From Pirellulaceae bacterium (GTDB lineage Bacteria; Planctomycetota; Planctomycetia; Pirellulales; Pirellulaceae): a DNA stretch of 64,000 nt. The stretch's first letter is position 1; every line of letters begins with the position of its first letter. The stretch spans positions 1 to 64,000 of the forward strand of contig JAHDXO010000044.1 of the NCBI GenBank assembly GCA_023382975.1, in the 5' to 3' direction. This document shows positions 44,070 through 51,430 of the stretch, in pieces. Both the position numbers and the translations under genes were made by a program. The notes under the pieces are model-generated. The model saw nothing but the letters and a program-made list of their open reading frames with translations. It was not told where the DNA came from and ran no database searches.

Positions 44070-44085
44070 TGAGCCACGTAGCTCA
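44070..44085. promoter_or_regulatory. Imperfect palindrome in the divergent regulatory region
   Basis: TGAGCCACGTAGCTCA, arms TGAGC/GCTCA around CACGTA. It lies 35 bases upstream of the leftward sigma-54 promoter and could bind an accessory regulator. Confidence 0.35.
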
Positions 44086-44110
44086 GCAACATGGGATTCG
44101 TTGAAACCTG

Positions 44111-44127
44111 TCTGGCATCATGCCAGA
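44111..44127. promoter_or_regulatory. Perfect palindrome, candidate activator site (UAS)
   Basis: TCTGGCATCATGCCAGA: 8-bp perfect arms around a single C. It lies about 76 bases upstream of the leftward and 144 bases upstream of the rightward sigma-54 promoter, the usual distance for enhancer-binding proteins; the candidate protein is encoded at 49351-50709. Confidence 0.6.
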
Positions 44128-44270
44128 GGCTTTTCTGCCCGGAGAAGGGCAATTTGCAAGACCGTTTTCATCGTTGAACCGCCGGTCGATGGTTCCCGAT
44201 CACAGATCGCTCACGTGGAAACGAAGTCATTTTCACAGGATCGGCCGGAACGCTTCGCGAGATGTTGCTT

Positions 44271-44286
44271 TGGCACGAGTAATGCA
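44271..44286 (+). promoter_or_regulatory. Sigma-54 (-24/-12) promoter, rightward
   Basis: TGGCACGAGTAATGCA matches 11 of 12 fixed positions of TGGCACG-N4-TTGCW. Predicted start near 44297, about 30 bases before the ORP-like gene. Confidence 0.8.
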
Positions 44287-44327
44287 AAAGGGAGCAGGCA
44301 GACGATTCACCCACGGAGTACCCCGCC

Positions 44328-44699
44328 ATGAAGCTTGCAATTACGGCTCAGGATACCGACTTGAACGCTCCGATCGAGACTCGATTCGGGCGTGCCCGAT
44401 ACCTCTTGATTGTCGACTCGGAGAGCGGAAGTCTCCGCGTCCACGACAACGCCGAAAACGCAGACGGACTGCAAGGAGCGGGCATTCAGAGCGCTCAAGC
44501 CGCGGTCAAGTTGGGAGCCCAGGCGTTGCTGACAGGCCATGTTGGCCCCAAAGCGTTGGAGACTCTGCAAGCGGCAGGAATCGCCGTGTACGTCGGCGCG
44601 ACGGGAACCGTGGCGGAGACGATCGAGTCATTTCATGCGGGAAAACTGGACGTCGTGGCAGAATCGCCGACCACGGAACACGCTTCTTCGTCGAAGTAG
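44328..44699 (+). CDS. Orange-protein-like NifX/NafY family protein, 123 aa
   Basis: Dinitrogenase iron-molybdenum cofactor-binding fold (RNase H-like): MKLAITAQDTDLNAPIETRF, GRARYLLIVDSESGSLRVHDN, AGIQSAQAAVKLGAQALLTG, VGPKALETLQAAGIAVYVGA, TVAETIESFHAG. Members bind metal clusters; the orange protein (ORP) of Desulfovibrio carries a Mo-Cu-S cluster. It lies in the first position of an operon with DUF5320 and MinD-type genes under sigma-54 control, as in the ORP gene set. Start follows ACGGAG. No nitrogenase genes are present, so a nif role is unlikely. Confidence 0.85.
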   Translation: MKLAITAQDTDLNAPIETRFGRARYLLIVDSESGSLRVHDNAENADGLQGAGIQSAQAAVKLGAQALLTGHVGPKALETLQAAGIAVYVGATGTVAETIESFHAGKLDVVAESPTTEHASSSK

Positions 44700-44765
44700 C
44701 CGCTTCGCACAGCGCGCAGCAACAACCCGCATTCGACATTTCGAAATCCGGAAAGGAGATTCATC

Positions 44766-45119
44766 ATGCCCGGAGGAGATGGAACAGGACCTAGTCGAAG
44801 AGGCTCGCGGACAGGCCGTGGGTCGGGATTCTGCCGCGGCGTCAGAGTCACAGCCCCAGATGCCTCGGAGGAACCAAGGAACACCGGTGGAGGCGGCCGC
44901 GAGGACAGCACTCGACGGCATGGCGAGCGGCGGCGACGCCGTTGGCGGAGCGGGCTTGATGCTGCCGAGCCGACCGTGTCGCAGGTTGATCCCGTGGCGA
45001 TGGATGCGGCCCAAACGCCCGACGCAGCGACTCCGCAAGACTTGGCGGAACTCCTGGAACAAGCCGACAGGCTGGCCGTCGAGTTGGACGAGATCCGCAA
45101 ACGCATCCGGGAGATCTAG
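44766..45119 (+). CDS. DUF5320 family protein, 117 aa
   Basis: The N-terminus MPGGDGTGPSRRGSRTGRGSG matches the family signature (MPGGDGTGP.G.GP.TGRG.G.C), and the C-terminal helix DLAELLEQADRLAVELDEIR is the usual coiled-coil end. The Gly/Arg middle is Arg-rich here (HGERRRRRWRSG), unlike the usual Gly/Trp run, so it may be altered. AAGGAG precedes the ATG by seven bases. DUF5320 genes commonly accompany NifX-like and MinD-ferredoxin genes in anaerobes; the function is unknown. Confidence 0.8.
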   Translation: MPGGDGTGPSRRGSRTGRGSGFCRGVRVTAPDASEEPRNTGGGGREDSTRRHGERRRRRWRSGLDAAEPTVSQVDPVAMDAAQTPDAATPQDLAELLEQADRLAVELDEIRKRIREI

Positions 45120-45160
45120 GCCATCGGACGATGAACGAATCTCGCGAGGGGAGGAGTACG

Positions 45161-46030
45161 ATGCGAATCGCAGTGGCCAGCGGCAAAGGCGGCACGGGCA
45201 AGACGACGATCGCCACGAACTTGGCCTACCTGGCCGCCAAGGCCGGTCGCCGGGTTGTCTACGCGGACTGCGACGTCGAGGAACCGAACGGGCATCTGTT
45301 CCTCGCTCCGACCATTACCCAGGAGATCTCGATCGATCGCCTGCTGCCGGTGGTGGATCGAGACCGATGCACCCTGTGCGGACGGTGCAGCGAGGTCTGC
45401 CGTTACGGCGCGATTGCCTGCGTCGGCCGGTCGGTATTGGTTTTCTCCGAGTTGTGTCACTCCTGCGGCGGCTGCCAGTTGGCCTGTCCGGAAGCAGCGA
45501 TTACCGAGGTGCCGCGGTCTCTGGGGCGAGTACGACTGGGGGCGAGTGGAGAACTCAGATTCGTAGACGGGTGCTTGAACGTGGGCGAAGCGATGAGCCC
45601 GCCGGCGATACGAGCCGTCAAGGTGGCGATCCCGGTGGATGCCGATCTGGTGTTTCTGGACTGCCCACCGGGCACTTCGTGTCCAGCGATCGAAAGTGTG
45701 CGCGGCGCTGACCTGGTGCTGTTGGTGACCGAGCCAACGCCTTTCGGCCTCCACGACTTGGAACTGGCCGTCCAGATGATTCGCGCCTTGCAATTGCCCT
45801 TCGCCGTGGTGGTCAATCGGGCCGATGTGGGCGATCGGAAAGTCTGGCAATACTGCGGTCGTCAGCACATCACGATCCTGGCAGAGTTTCCGGACGACCG
45901 CGATGTGGCTGGTGCGTACTCGCGAGGCCAGTTGGCAGCCGTCGCGGTGCCGCGTTTGGCAGCAAGCCTGCATGGATTGTTGGAGGCCGTGGAAGCAGAA
46001 AGTAGTCTGCAGGAGAGTGCGGTGGCATGA
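45161..46030 (+). CDS. MinD/Mrp-type ATPase with two inserted 4Fe-4S motifs (first copy), 289 aa
   Basis: Deviant Walker A SGKGGTGKTTIATNLA (8-23), switch regions YADCDVEEPN (34-43) and DLVFLDCPPGTSCP. A ferredoxin insert carries C70, C73, C76, C80 and C99, C102, C105, C109, the spacing for two 4Fe-4S clusters. ORP clusters carry a pair of such ATPases; they may place or load metal clusters. Start ATG at 45161 follows GGGGAGGAG; the longer frame from 45131 is less likely. The ATGA overlap with the next gene couples translation. Confidence 0.88.
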   Translation: MRIAVASGKGGTGKTTIATNLAYLAAKAGRRVVYADCDVEEPNGHLFLAPTITQEISIDRLLPVVDRDRCTLCGRCSEVCRYGAIACVGRSVLVFSELCHSCGGCQLACPEAAITEVPRSLGRVRLGASGELRFVDGCLNVGEAMSPPAIRAVKVAIPVDADLVFLDCPPGTSCPAIESVRGADLVLLVTEPTPFGLHDLELAVQMIRALQLPFAVVVNRADVGDRKVWQYCGRQHITILAEFPDDRDVAGAYSRGQLAAVAVPRLAASLHGLLEAVEAESSLQESAVA

Positions 46031-46962
46031 AGGAATTAGTGGTCATCAGCGGCAAAGGCGGGACGGGCAAGACGTCGATCGTGGCGTCACTGGCGAGTCT
46101 CGCACGGCGAGTGGTCTTGGCCGACTGCGATGTCGACGCGGCCGATCTGCATTTGGTCCTTCAACCAGAGATTGGACATCGCGAGGATTTCATCGGGGGC
46201 AGCAAGGCACAAATCGATCCGGCGCGCTGCAGGGCGTGTGGACAGTGCGCGAAATGGTGTCGATTCGATGCGGTCTCGGCCGACGGCCCCGAGAACGGCT
46301 CGCACCTGACAACGTGCCGGATCGACCCGCTGGCCTGCGAGGGCTGTGGAGTCTGCGTGGACTACTGCCCCTGGCGAGCGATCGAATTGCAGCCGGTGGT
46401 GTGCGGGCAATGGTTCGTCTCGCGGACGCGTTTTGGCCCGTTGGTTCACGCCCAGTTGGCGATCGCGTCGGAGAACTCCGGCAAGTTGGTAACGCACCTG
46501 CGACGCACGGCTCGACGGCTGGCCGAGGAGCGGCACCTGGAAATCATCCTTTGCGACGGTCCACCCGGCATTGGCTGTCCGGTCATTGCGTCGTTGACCG
46601 GCGCCGACTTGGCTCTTTTTGTCGCGGAGCCTACGATTTCCGGCCTGCACGATCTTCGCCGCTTGGCCGAACTGGCGAAGCGACTGCAAGTTCCGGGGAT
46701 GTTGGCGGTCAACAAGGCCGATGTGAACCCGGATTTGACAGTCGAATTGGAACAGTGGGCCCGGCAACAAGGTTTGCTGATCGCCGGTCGCGTACCCTAC
46801 GATGCGGCCGTGACGCGCGCTCAAGTGGCCGGGCAACCGGTGGTGGAAGTCTCCGATGGTCCGGCAGCGAGTGCGATCCGCGCGCTGTGGACCGAAGTGG
46901 CAACCAGATTGCCGACGGTGACCCCGGCAGCAATGCGAGGGTTGATACACCTGGCAGGCTAG
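46027..46962 (+). CDS. MinD/Mrp-type ATPase with two inserted 4Fe-4S motifs (second copy), 311 aa
   Basis: Paralogue of the preceding protein: SGKGGTGKTSIVASLA (8-23), LADCDVDAADLHL (31-43), ILCDGPPGIGCPVIASL. Cys68, 71, 74, 78 and Cys104, 107, 110, 114 form the ferredoxin insert. The two copies differ throughout, so a heterodimer is likely rather than a recent duplication. The start overlaps the stop of the first copy (ATGA). The same tandem arrangement is known in Desulfovibrio ORP clusters. Confidence 0.88.
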   Translation: MKELVVISGKGGTGKTSIVASLASLARRVVLADCDVDAADLHLVLQPEIGHREDFIGGSKAQIDPARCRACGQCAKWCRFDAVSADGPENGSHLTTCRIDPLACEGCGVCVDYCPWRAIELQPVVCGQWFVSRTRFGPLVHAQLAIASENSGKLVTHLRRTARRLAEERHLEIILCDGPPGIGCPVIASLTGADLALFVAEPTISGLHDLRRLAELAKRLQVPGMLAVNKADVNPDLTVELEQWARQQGLLIAGRVPYDAAVTRAQVAGQPVVEVSDGPAASAIRALWTEVATRLPTVTPAAMRGLIHLAG

Positions 46963-46980
46963 GAGGCTCGAGATTTCATC

Positions 46981-47916
46981 ATGGCTACGACGACCGCCTA
47001 TGTGTTTGGCCCCGTGCCGTCGCGGCGTTTGGGACGGTCGCTCGGGGTCGATCTCGTGCCTTTCAAGACATGCACGTTCGATTGCATCTATTGTCAGTTG
47101 GGGCGAACGACCCGCAGGACGATGGAACGGAAGCAGTGGGTGCTGCTGGAGCAAGTGCTGTCTCAGGTGCAGGCAAAGCTCGCCTCGCAACCGGACTACA
47201 TCACGTTGAGCGGATCGGGCGAGCCAACCCTGTTTTCGCCGTTGGACCGCGTGATCGACGGCATTCGCGCGATGACCGACATTCCCATCGCGGTGCTGAC
47301 CAATGGCTCGCTGTTGGGTAACAGCCAGGTTCAACGAGAATTACATTCGGCCGATCTGGTCATCCCTTCGCTGGATGCCGGCAACGAAACCACGTTCCAG
47401 TTGGTCAACCGGCCGCACCCGGAGATCGAGTTCCGGCAAATGCTGGACGGGTTGGTTTCCTTCCGCTCCCGTTTTGGCGGCCAGGTTTGGCTGGAGATCC
47501 TGTTGGTCGATCCGTACACCACATCGCCGTCCGAGTTGGAGGATCTCCGGCGATGCGCCGAACGGATCCAACCGGACCGTGTCCAACTGAATACCGTCGT
47601 CCGTCCGCCGGCCGAAAGACGAGCTCGATCCGTTGCCGCCGAACGGCTAGCCGAGATCGCCCGCACCTTCCGACCGCCCGCCGAAGTGATCGCGGAGCAT
47701 GCGGCAAACGACGAGTACTCGCCACTCTGCGGGCGCGAGGAGGTCTTGGATCTGTTGCGCCGCCGGCCTTGTACCGTCGCCGACATTGCTAGCGGTCTTC
47801 GGATCCATCCCGCCGAAACTGTCAAGATCGTCGAGTCGCTCTGTCGCGAGCAACGCGTCGAGTCTTGCTCGACCGCGGAAGGAATCCACTATCGTGCCAG
47901 GATGGAACCGGGCTGA
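46981..47916 (+). CDS. Radical SAM protein with C-terminal winged-helix-like domain, 311 aa
   Basis: CTFDCIYC (Cys31, 35, 38) is the CX3CX2C cluster within FGPVPSRRLGRSLGVDLVPF, the start typical of the COG0731-like group. YITLSGSGEPTLFSPL and IAVLTNGSLLG follow. Residues ~245-305 (EVLDLLRRRPCTVADIASGL, VKIVESLCREQRV) look like a winged helix. Last gene of the rightward operon, 18 bases after the MinD pair. A role in metallocofactor maturation is inferred from the neighbours. Confidence 0.85.
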   Translation: MATTTAYVFGPVPSRRLGRSLGVDLVPFKTCTFDCIYCQLGRTTRRTMERKQWVLLEQVLSQVQAKLASQPDYITLSGSGEPTLFSPLDRVIDGIRAMTDIPIAVLTNGSLLGNSQVQRELHSADLVIPSLDAGNETTFQLVNRPHPEIEFRQMLDGLVSFRSRFGGQVWLEILLVDPYTTSPSELEDLRRCAERIQPDRVQLNTVVRPPAERRARSVAAERLAEIARTFRPPAEVIAEHAANDEYSPLCGREEVLDLLRRRPCTVADIASGLRIHPAETVKIVESLCREQRVESCSTAEGIHYRARMEPG

Positions 47917-47928
47917 TCGACAAGCGGT

Positions 47929-48186
47929 TCAATCCTCCGCCGTGGCGTCATAGGCCTCCAGATAATCTCTGCCAAATCGTTCTTGCAGGATCTCCAGCGC
48001 AAGCGTTCGCTCGCTCTCGCCACAAAACGCGAAGCCCTCGTCCGTGCGGTGTCCGCCGCATCGTTCGATGCCGCGGCACAATTCCCAGGCATCGTCCCAG
48101 TCCGCCTCGGGCAGATTCAAACGGATCAGGAATCGCGGTTCCGACCGATGGGTCCGCCTGCCAACTTCCATCGTTGGTGCTTGCAT
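47929..48186 (-). CDS. Hypothetical protein, 85 aa
   Basis: Small alpha/beta protein (PRFLIRLNLPEADWDDAWEL, GFAFCGESERTLALEILQER). Start at 48186 follows AAGGGGG. It follows the metallo-beta-lactamase-fold gene in the same direction by 66 bases and ends 12 bases from the radical SAM gene on the other strand. The family is unknown; it may belong to the ORP-like set. Confidence 0.75.
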   Translation of the reverse strand: MQAPTMEVGRRTHRSEPRFLIRLNLPEADWDDAWELCRGIERCGGHRTDEGFAFCGESERTLALEILQERFGRDYLEAYDATAED

Positions 48187-48252
48187 GATGTTTTCCCCCT
48201 TTCCCTTCACGCATTCTCGCCAAGACGGCGCCCGAGTCAACGGACGTCCGCG

Positions 48253-49095
48253 TCAGGGAACGTCGAATTCGAATCGCGTTCCGACATGGCATGTGGCGCA
48301 GCGGCCTGGAAACGCTTTCCAGATCGCCGCGGTGGCCGCCATCCCAGTGCAATGGCCGGGCGCGAGCAACCGGATATTCCAAGTCCGCAGCGACTCGATC
48401 GTCCGTTCGAGCCGTTCCGGCGATGCCTGAACCAGATGCATGCCGCCCAAGACCGCATGGATCGGTTTGCCACCGGTCAACTGGTCGATGTACCGCAGTG
48501 TATTCACCACTCCACTGTGCGCGCATCCAAGAAGGACCACCACGCCGTCCGACGCCTCGAAGTAAACCGCCTGGTCATCGACCAGCGGATCGGGACGAGT
48601 GCATTCGGCGTCCAAGTAGAACGGCCCGCCCGTGTCTTCGAAATCCGTGGTGCGAGGCACGGGGCCCGTCACCATCAAACCATCCAGCACCGCGGTCGGA
48701 CCCGTCGTTTCCACCACGTGTGCTCGGTAATCCTGGATCGCCCGCTGACTGGTCGAGGGCATGCCGATCTCCCGCGAAGTGCCGTCCCGGTTGCGTGCGA
48801 ACTTGGGCTGCATCGCCGCTGGATGGAGGAAGACCCGCGGGTGGTTCAAGCGAAGCACGTCCGCCAAGCCGCCGGTATGGTCGTAGTGACCGTGGCTCAA
48901 AACAACCGCATCCGCCTGGTGCAGCGGCACGTCCATCTTAAAGGCATTGGCTACAAGAACGGTGCCTTGCCCGGTGTCCAGCAACACGCGGCGGCCCTTC
49001 CACTCAATCCAATAGGCCAGACCATGTTCCGCCAACAGTCTGGCTCCCTCGACCGTATTCTCAACGACGACGCGAATCTGAATTTTCTCGGGCAT
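48253..49095 (-). CDS. Metallo-beta-lactamase-fold hydrolase, aminobenzene 5'-phosphate synthase-like, 280 aa
   Basis: IRVVVENTVEG at the start, VLLDTGQGTVLVANAFKM, and LSHGHYDHTGGLADVL with the HxHxDH motif place it in the COG1237 group, named after an archaeal methanopterin enzyme but mostly uncharacterised in bacteria. VLLGCAHSGVVNTLRYI and LAPGHCTG give the remaining ligands. Start at 49095 follows GGAGAATC. It lies between the activator gene and the small protein in the same direction. Confidence 0.85.
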   Translation of the reverse strand: MPEKIQIRVVVENTVEGARLLAEHGLAYWIEWKGRRVLLDTGQGTVLVANAFKMDVPLHQADAVVLSHGHYDHTGGLADVLRLNHPRVFLHPAAMQPKFARNRDGTSREIGMPSTSQRAIQDYRAHVVETTGPTAVLDGLMVTGPVPRTTDFEDTGGPFYLDAECTRPDPLVDDQAVYFEASDGVVVLLGCAHSGVVNTLRYIDQLTGGKPIHAVLGGMHLVQASPERLERTIESLRTWNIRLLAPGHCTGMAATAAIWKAFPGRCATCHVGTRFEFDVP

Positions 49096-49208
49096 GATCC
49101 CGATTCTCCGGGTACTGAAAACCTCGGTGCCATCCACCATGGATCCGTGTACGCACTTTTCATGCCGACCGTTTGTTCGCTGGGAAGACGAGTGCGTATC
49201 GTCGGCCC

Positions 49209-49224
49209 GGCAAGATCCGTGTCG
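49209..49224 (-). promoter_or_regulatory. Degenerate sigma-54-like sequence upstream of the MBL gene
   Basis: Minus strand CGACACGGATCTTGCC has CACG-N4-TTGC intact, but the -24 GG reads GA. About 115 bases upstream of the ATG at 49095. Confidence 0.25.
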
Positions 49225-49350
49225 GCAACCCCAAACCGCTTCCGACATGGCGATCCTGGAGGACCCAAGCTGAAGAACCGCAGATTGCCAGCGGTAAACT
49301 GCAAGGCTGGCGTCTCCAGCCACCGTGGCATTTTGCCGTACCGAAGGCCA

Positions 49351-50709
49351 TCAGGACTTCCGTGGCTTGGAACCCGGCATCTCGATGCCGTACGATCGAA
49401 TCTTACGGTGCAGCGTGCTGGGGTCGATGCCCAGTTGCTTGGCCGCCGCGGTGCGGTTGCCCTGGTGCTTGCTCAGGGCGTCGCGGATCAGCCATTGTTC
49501 GGCGGCGGCGAGCGTCATGCCGGTCATCTCGGCCAGCGAGCACGATTCCGCCGGGCGGCGCAGCGAGGCGGGCAGGTGCGACATCTGGATCAGACCGCTG
49601 CGGCAGAGGACAAAGGCGTGTTCGATGATGTTCTCCAATTCTCGCACGTTGCCGGGGAATTCGTATTCCATCAAACGCGACAGCACCTCGTCGGCGACGC
49701 CCACGACGTCCTTGCCTTGCAGCCGGTTGAACTTGGCGACAAAGTGATCGGTCAACAACGGAACGTCTTCGCGGCGCTGGCAGAGACGCGGCAACTCGAG
49801 GCGCACCACGTGAATCCGGTAGAACAGATCCTCGCGGAACGTGCCCGCCTCGACCAGTCCGGCCAAGTCCTGGTGCGTGGCAGCCAGCACGCGCACATCC
49901 GTGGCGACCGATTCGACGGACCCCAGCGGCTCGAACACCTTTTCCTGCAAGACACGGAGCAGACGAGCCTGCATCGCGGGAGAAATGTCACCGATCTCGT
50001 CCAGGAAAATCGTCCCGCCGCGGGCCAACTCGAACCGTCCGGGCTTGTCGCGGCGCGCGTCCGTAAACGCGCCGGCCTTGTAGCCGAACAGTTCCGATTC
50101 CAAGAGAGTGTCCGGCAAGGCGCCGCAGTTGATGGCGACGAACGGATGGTCTTTGCGCCGCGACAGCGAATGGATCGCGCGGGCGAACAGTTCCTTGCCC
50201 GTTCCGCTGGCGCCGTGGATCAACACCGTGCTTTCGCTCTCCGCCAGCAGCGGCAAGAGCTCGAAGACCTGGCGGATCGCGGCGCTTCGTCCCACGATGT
50301 CGGCGAAGGTATGCTTCCGCTCGAGTTCCTTCCTGAGATCTTCGACCAGAGTCAAATCGCGGAACGTTTCGACACCGCCGATCACCTTGCCGCGGCGGTC
50401 CTTGAACACAGCGGTCGAAATGCTGATCGGGATCCGCTGGCCTTTCACGCCGAGGATGTAGATCGGCTTGTTGACGATCGGACGCCCTGTCGCCAACGTT
50501 TCCCGCAAGGCGCACGAGGCCTCGCAGATGCTGGCGCGAAACACTTCGCAGCAGCGGCGTCCCAGGGCTTCCTTGCGTTTGACTCCCGTGATGCGTTCGG
50601 CCCCTCGGTTGAACGAGGTGATCCGCCACTCTTCGTCCACGGTGAACACCCCGTCGTTGATCGAGTCGAGGATGACACCGTGGAATTCGTCGATATTGCC
50701 AACAGTCAT
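49351..50709 (-). CDS. Sigma-54-dependent transcriptional activator with PAS sensor, 452 aa
   Basis: PAS domain (residues ~5-120) containing CCEVFRASICEASCALR, a Cys-rich loop that could bind a metal or an Fe-S cluster. AAA+ domain from ~140: HGASGTGKELFARAIH (Walker A), ESELFGYKAGAFTDAR, where the canonical GAFTGA reads GAFTDA, GGTIFLDEIGDI (Walker B), and FPGNVRELENIIEHA. Fis-type helix-turn-helix at the end (NRTAAAKQLGIDPSTLHRKI). It is the probable activator of the sigma-54 promoters at 44.0-44.3 kb and 41.0 kb. ATG at 50709 with GGAGGG 12 bases upstream. Confidence 0.9.
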   Translation of the reverse strand: MTVGNIDEFHGVILDSINDGVFTVDEEWRITSFNRGAERITGVKRKEALGRRCCEVFRASICEASCALRETLATGRPIVNKPIYILGVKGQRIPISISTAVFKDRRGKVIGGVETFRDLTLVEDLRKELERKHTFADIVGRSAAIRQVFELLPLLAESESTVLIHGASGTGKELFARAIHSLSRRKDHPFVAINCGALPDTLLESELFGYKAGAFTDARRDKPGRFELARGGTIFLDEIGDISPAMQARLLRVLQEKVFEPLGSVESVATDVRVLAATHQDLAGLVEAGTFREDLFYRIHVVRLELPRLCQRREDVPLLTDHFVAKFNRLQGKDVVGVADEVLSRLMEYEFPGNVRELENIIEHAFVLCRSGLIQMSHLPASLRRPAESCSLAEMTGMTLAAAEQWLIRDALSKHQGNRTAAAKQLGIDPSTLHRKIRSYGIEMPGSKPRKS

Positions 50710-50923
50710 CGGCCTGCTTCAGCCCTCCGGGAAAAATGCTCGACGCCTCCCGCCAAGACGGATGGGCCGCGCGTCGTGGTCGATCGCACCGCGGAAACGC
50801 GGTTCGCTGCCCCCGATGATTATAGCGGTCGGGCTCCGTCTCGGGTAATCTTGACAGGGGCCTTGCGGGTGGTAGAATCCGGACGTCAAATAATCCTTAC
50901 CAAATAAGGACTTGCAAACCATC

Positions 50924-51430
50924 ATGAAATGCGACCGATGTGACAAACAGGCTACGTTTCACATCACCGAGCGGGTCGGAGAAGAGGAGCAGTGGGAGGA
51001 ACGCCATCTGTGCGAGAACTGTGCCCGGGAATATCTGAGCAAGCCCAACGAATCCGAATCCCCGTCTTCGTTGGCCAGCGCCTTGGCACAGCACTTGAAA
51101 ATCGGCCAGACGGCGGAAGAACTCGCCAAGCTTGACCAACAGACCTGCCCGATATGCGGGATCTCGTTCTACGATTTCCGACATCACGGACGCCTCGGCT
51201 GTCCCCACGACTACGTTTGTTTTGAGAAACAACTGACGCCGTTGATCGAGAACATCCACGGCGAAAGACAGCACACGGGCAAGCGGCCCCGGCGTTCGAC
51301 GCGTGGCGCCGACCAGCAGACTCGTCTGATCCGGCTCCGCAAAGACATGCGGGAAGCCGTCCGGGCCGAAGACTACGAGCGGGCTTCCCGGCTCCGCGAT
51401 GAAATCCGCGAACTGGAGGGCGGCGCGTGA
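50924..51430 (+). CDS. mcsA: McsA, activator of protein-arginine kinase, 168 aa
   Basis: CDRC (residues 3-6), LCENC, CPIC and a later Cys make zinc-binding pairs, followed by a C-terminal UVR motif (LRKDMREAVRAEDYERASRL). McsA binds and activates McsB, which tags proteins for ClpC. The start ATG at 50924 lies 13 bases after AAGGA. The stop overlaps the mcsB start (GTGA). Confidence 0.9.
   Translation: MKCDRCDKQATFHITERVGEEEQWEERHLCENCAREYLSKPNESESPSSLASALAQHLKIGQTAEELAKLDQQTCPICGISFYDFRHHGRLGCPHDYVCFEKQLTPLIENIHGERQHTGKRPRRSTRGADQQTRLIRLRKDMREAVRAEDYERASRLRDEIRELEGGA

Noticed and set aside
47983-50907. 974-codon plus-strand frame across the MBL and activator genes
   Set aside because: Both minus-strand proteins are unmistakable families; this frame has no motifs.
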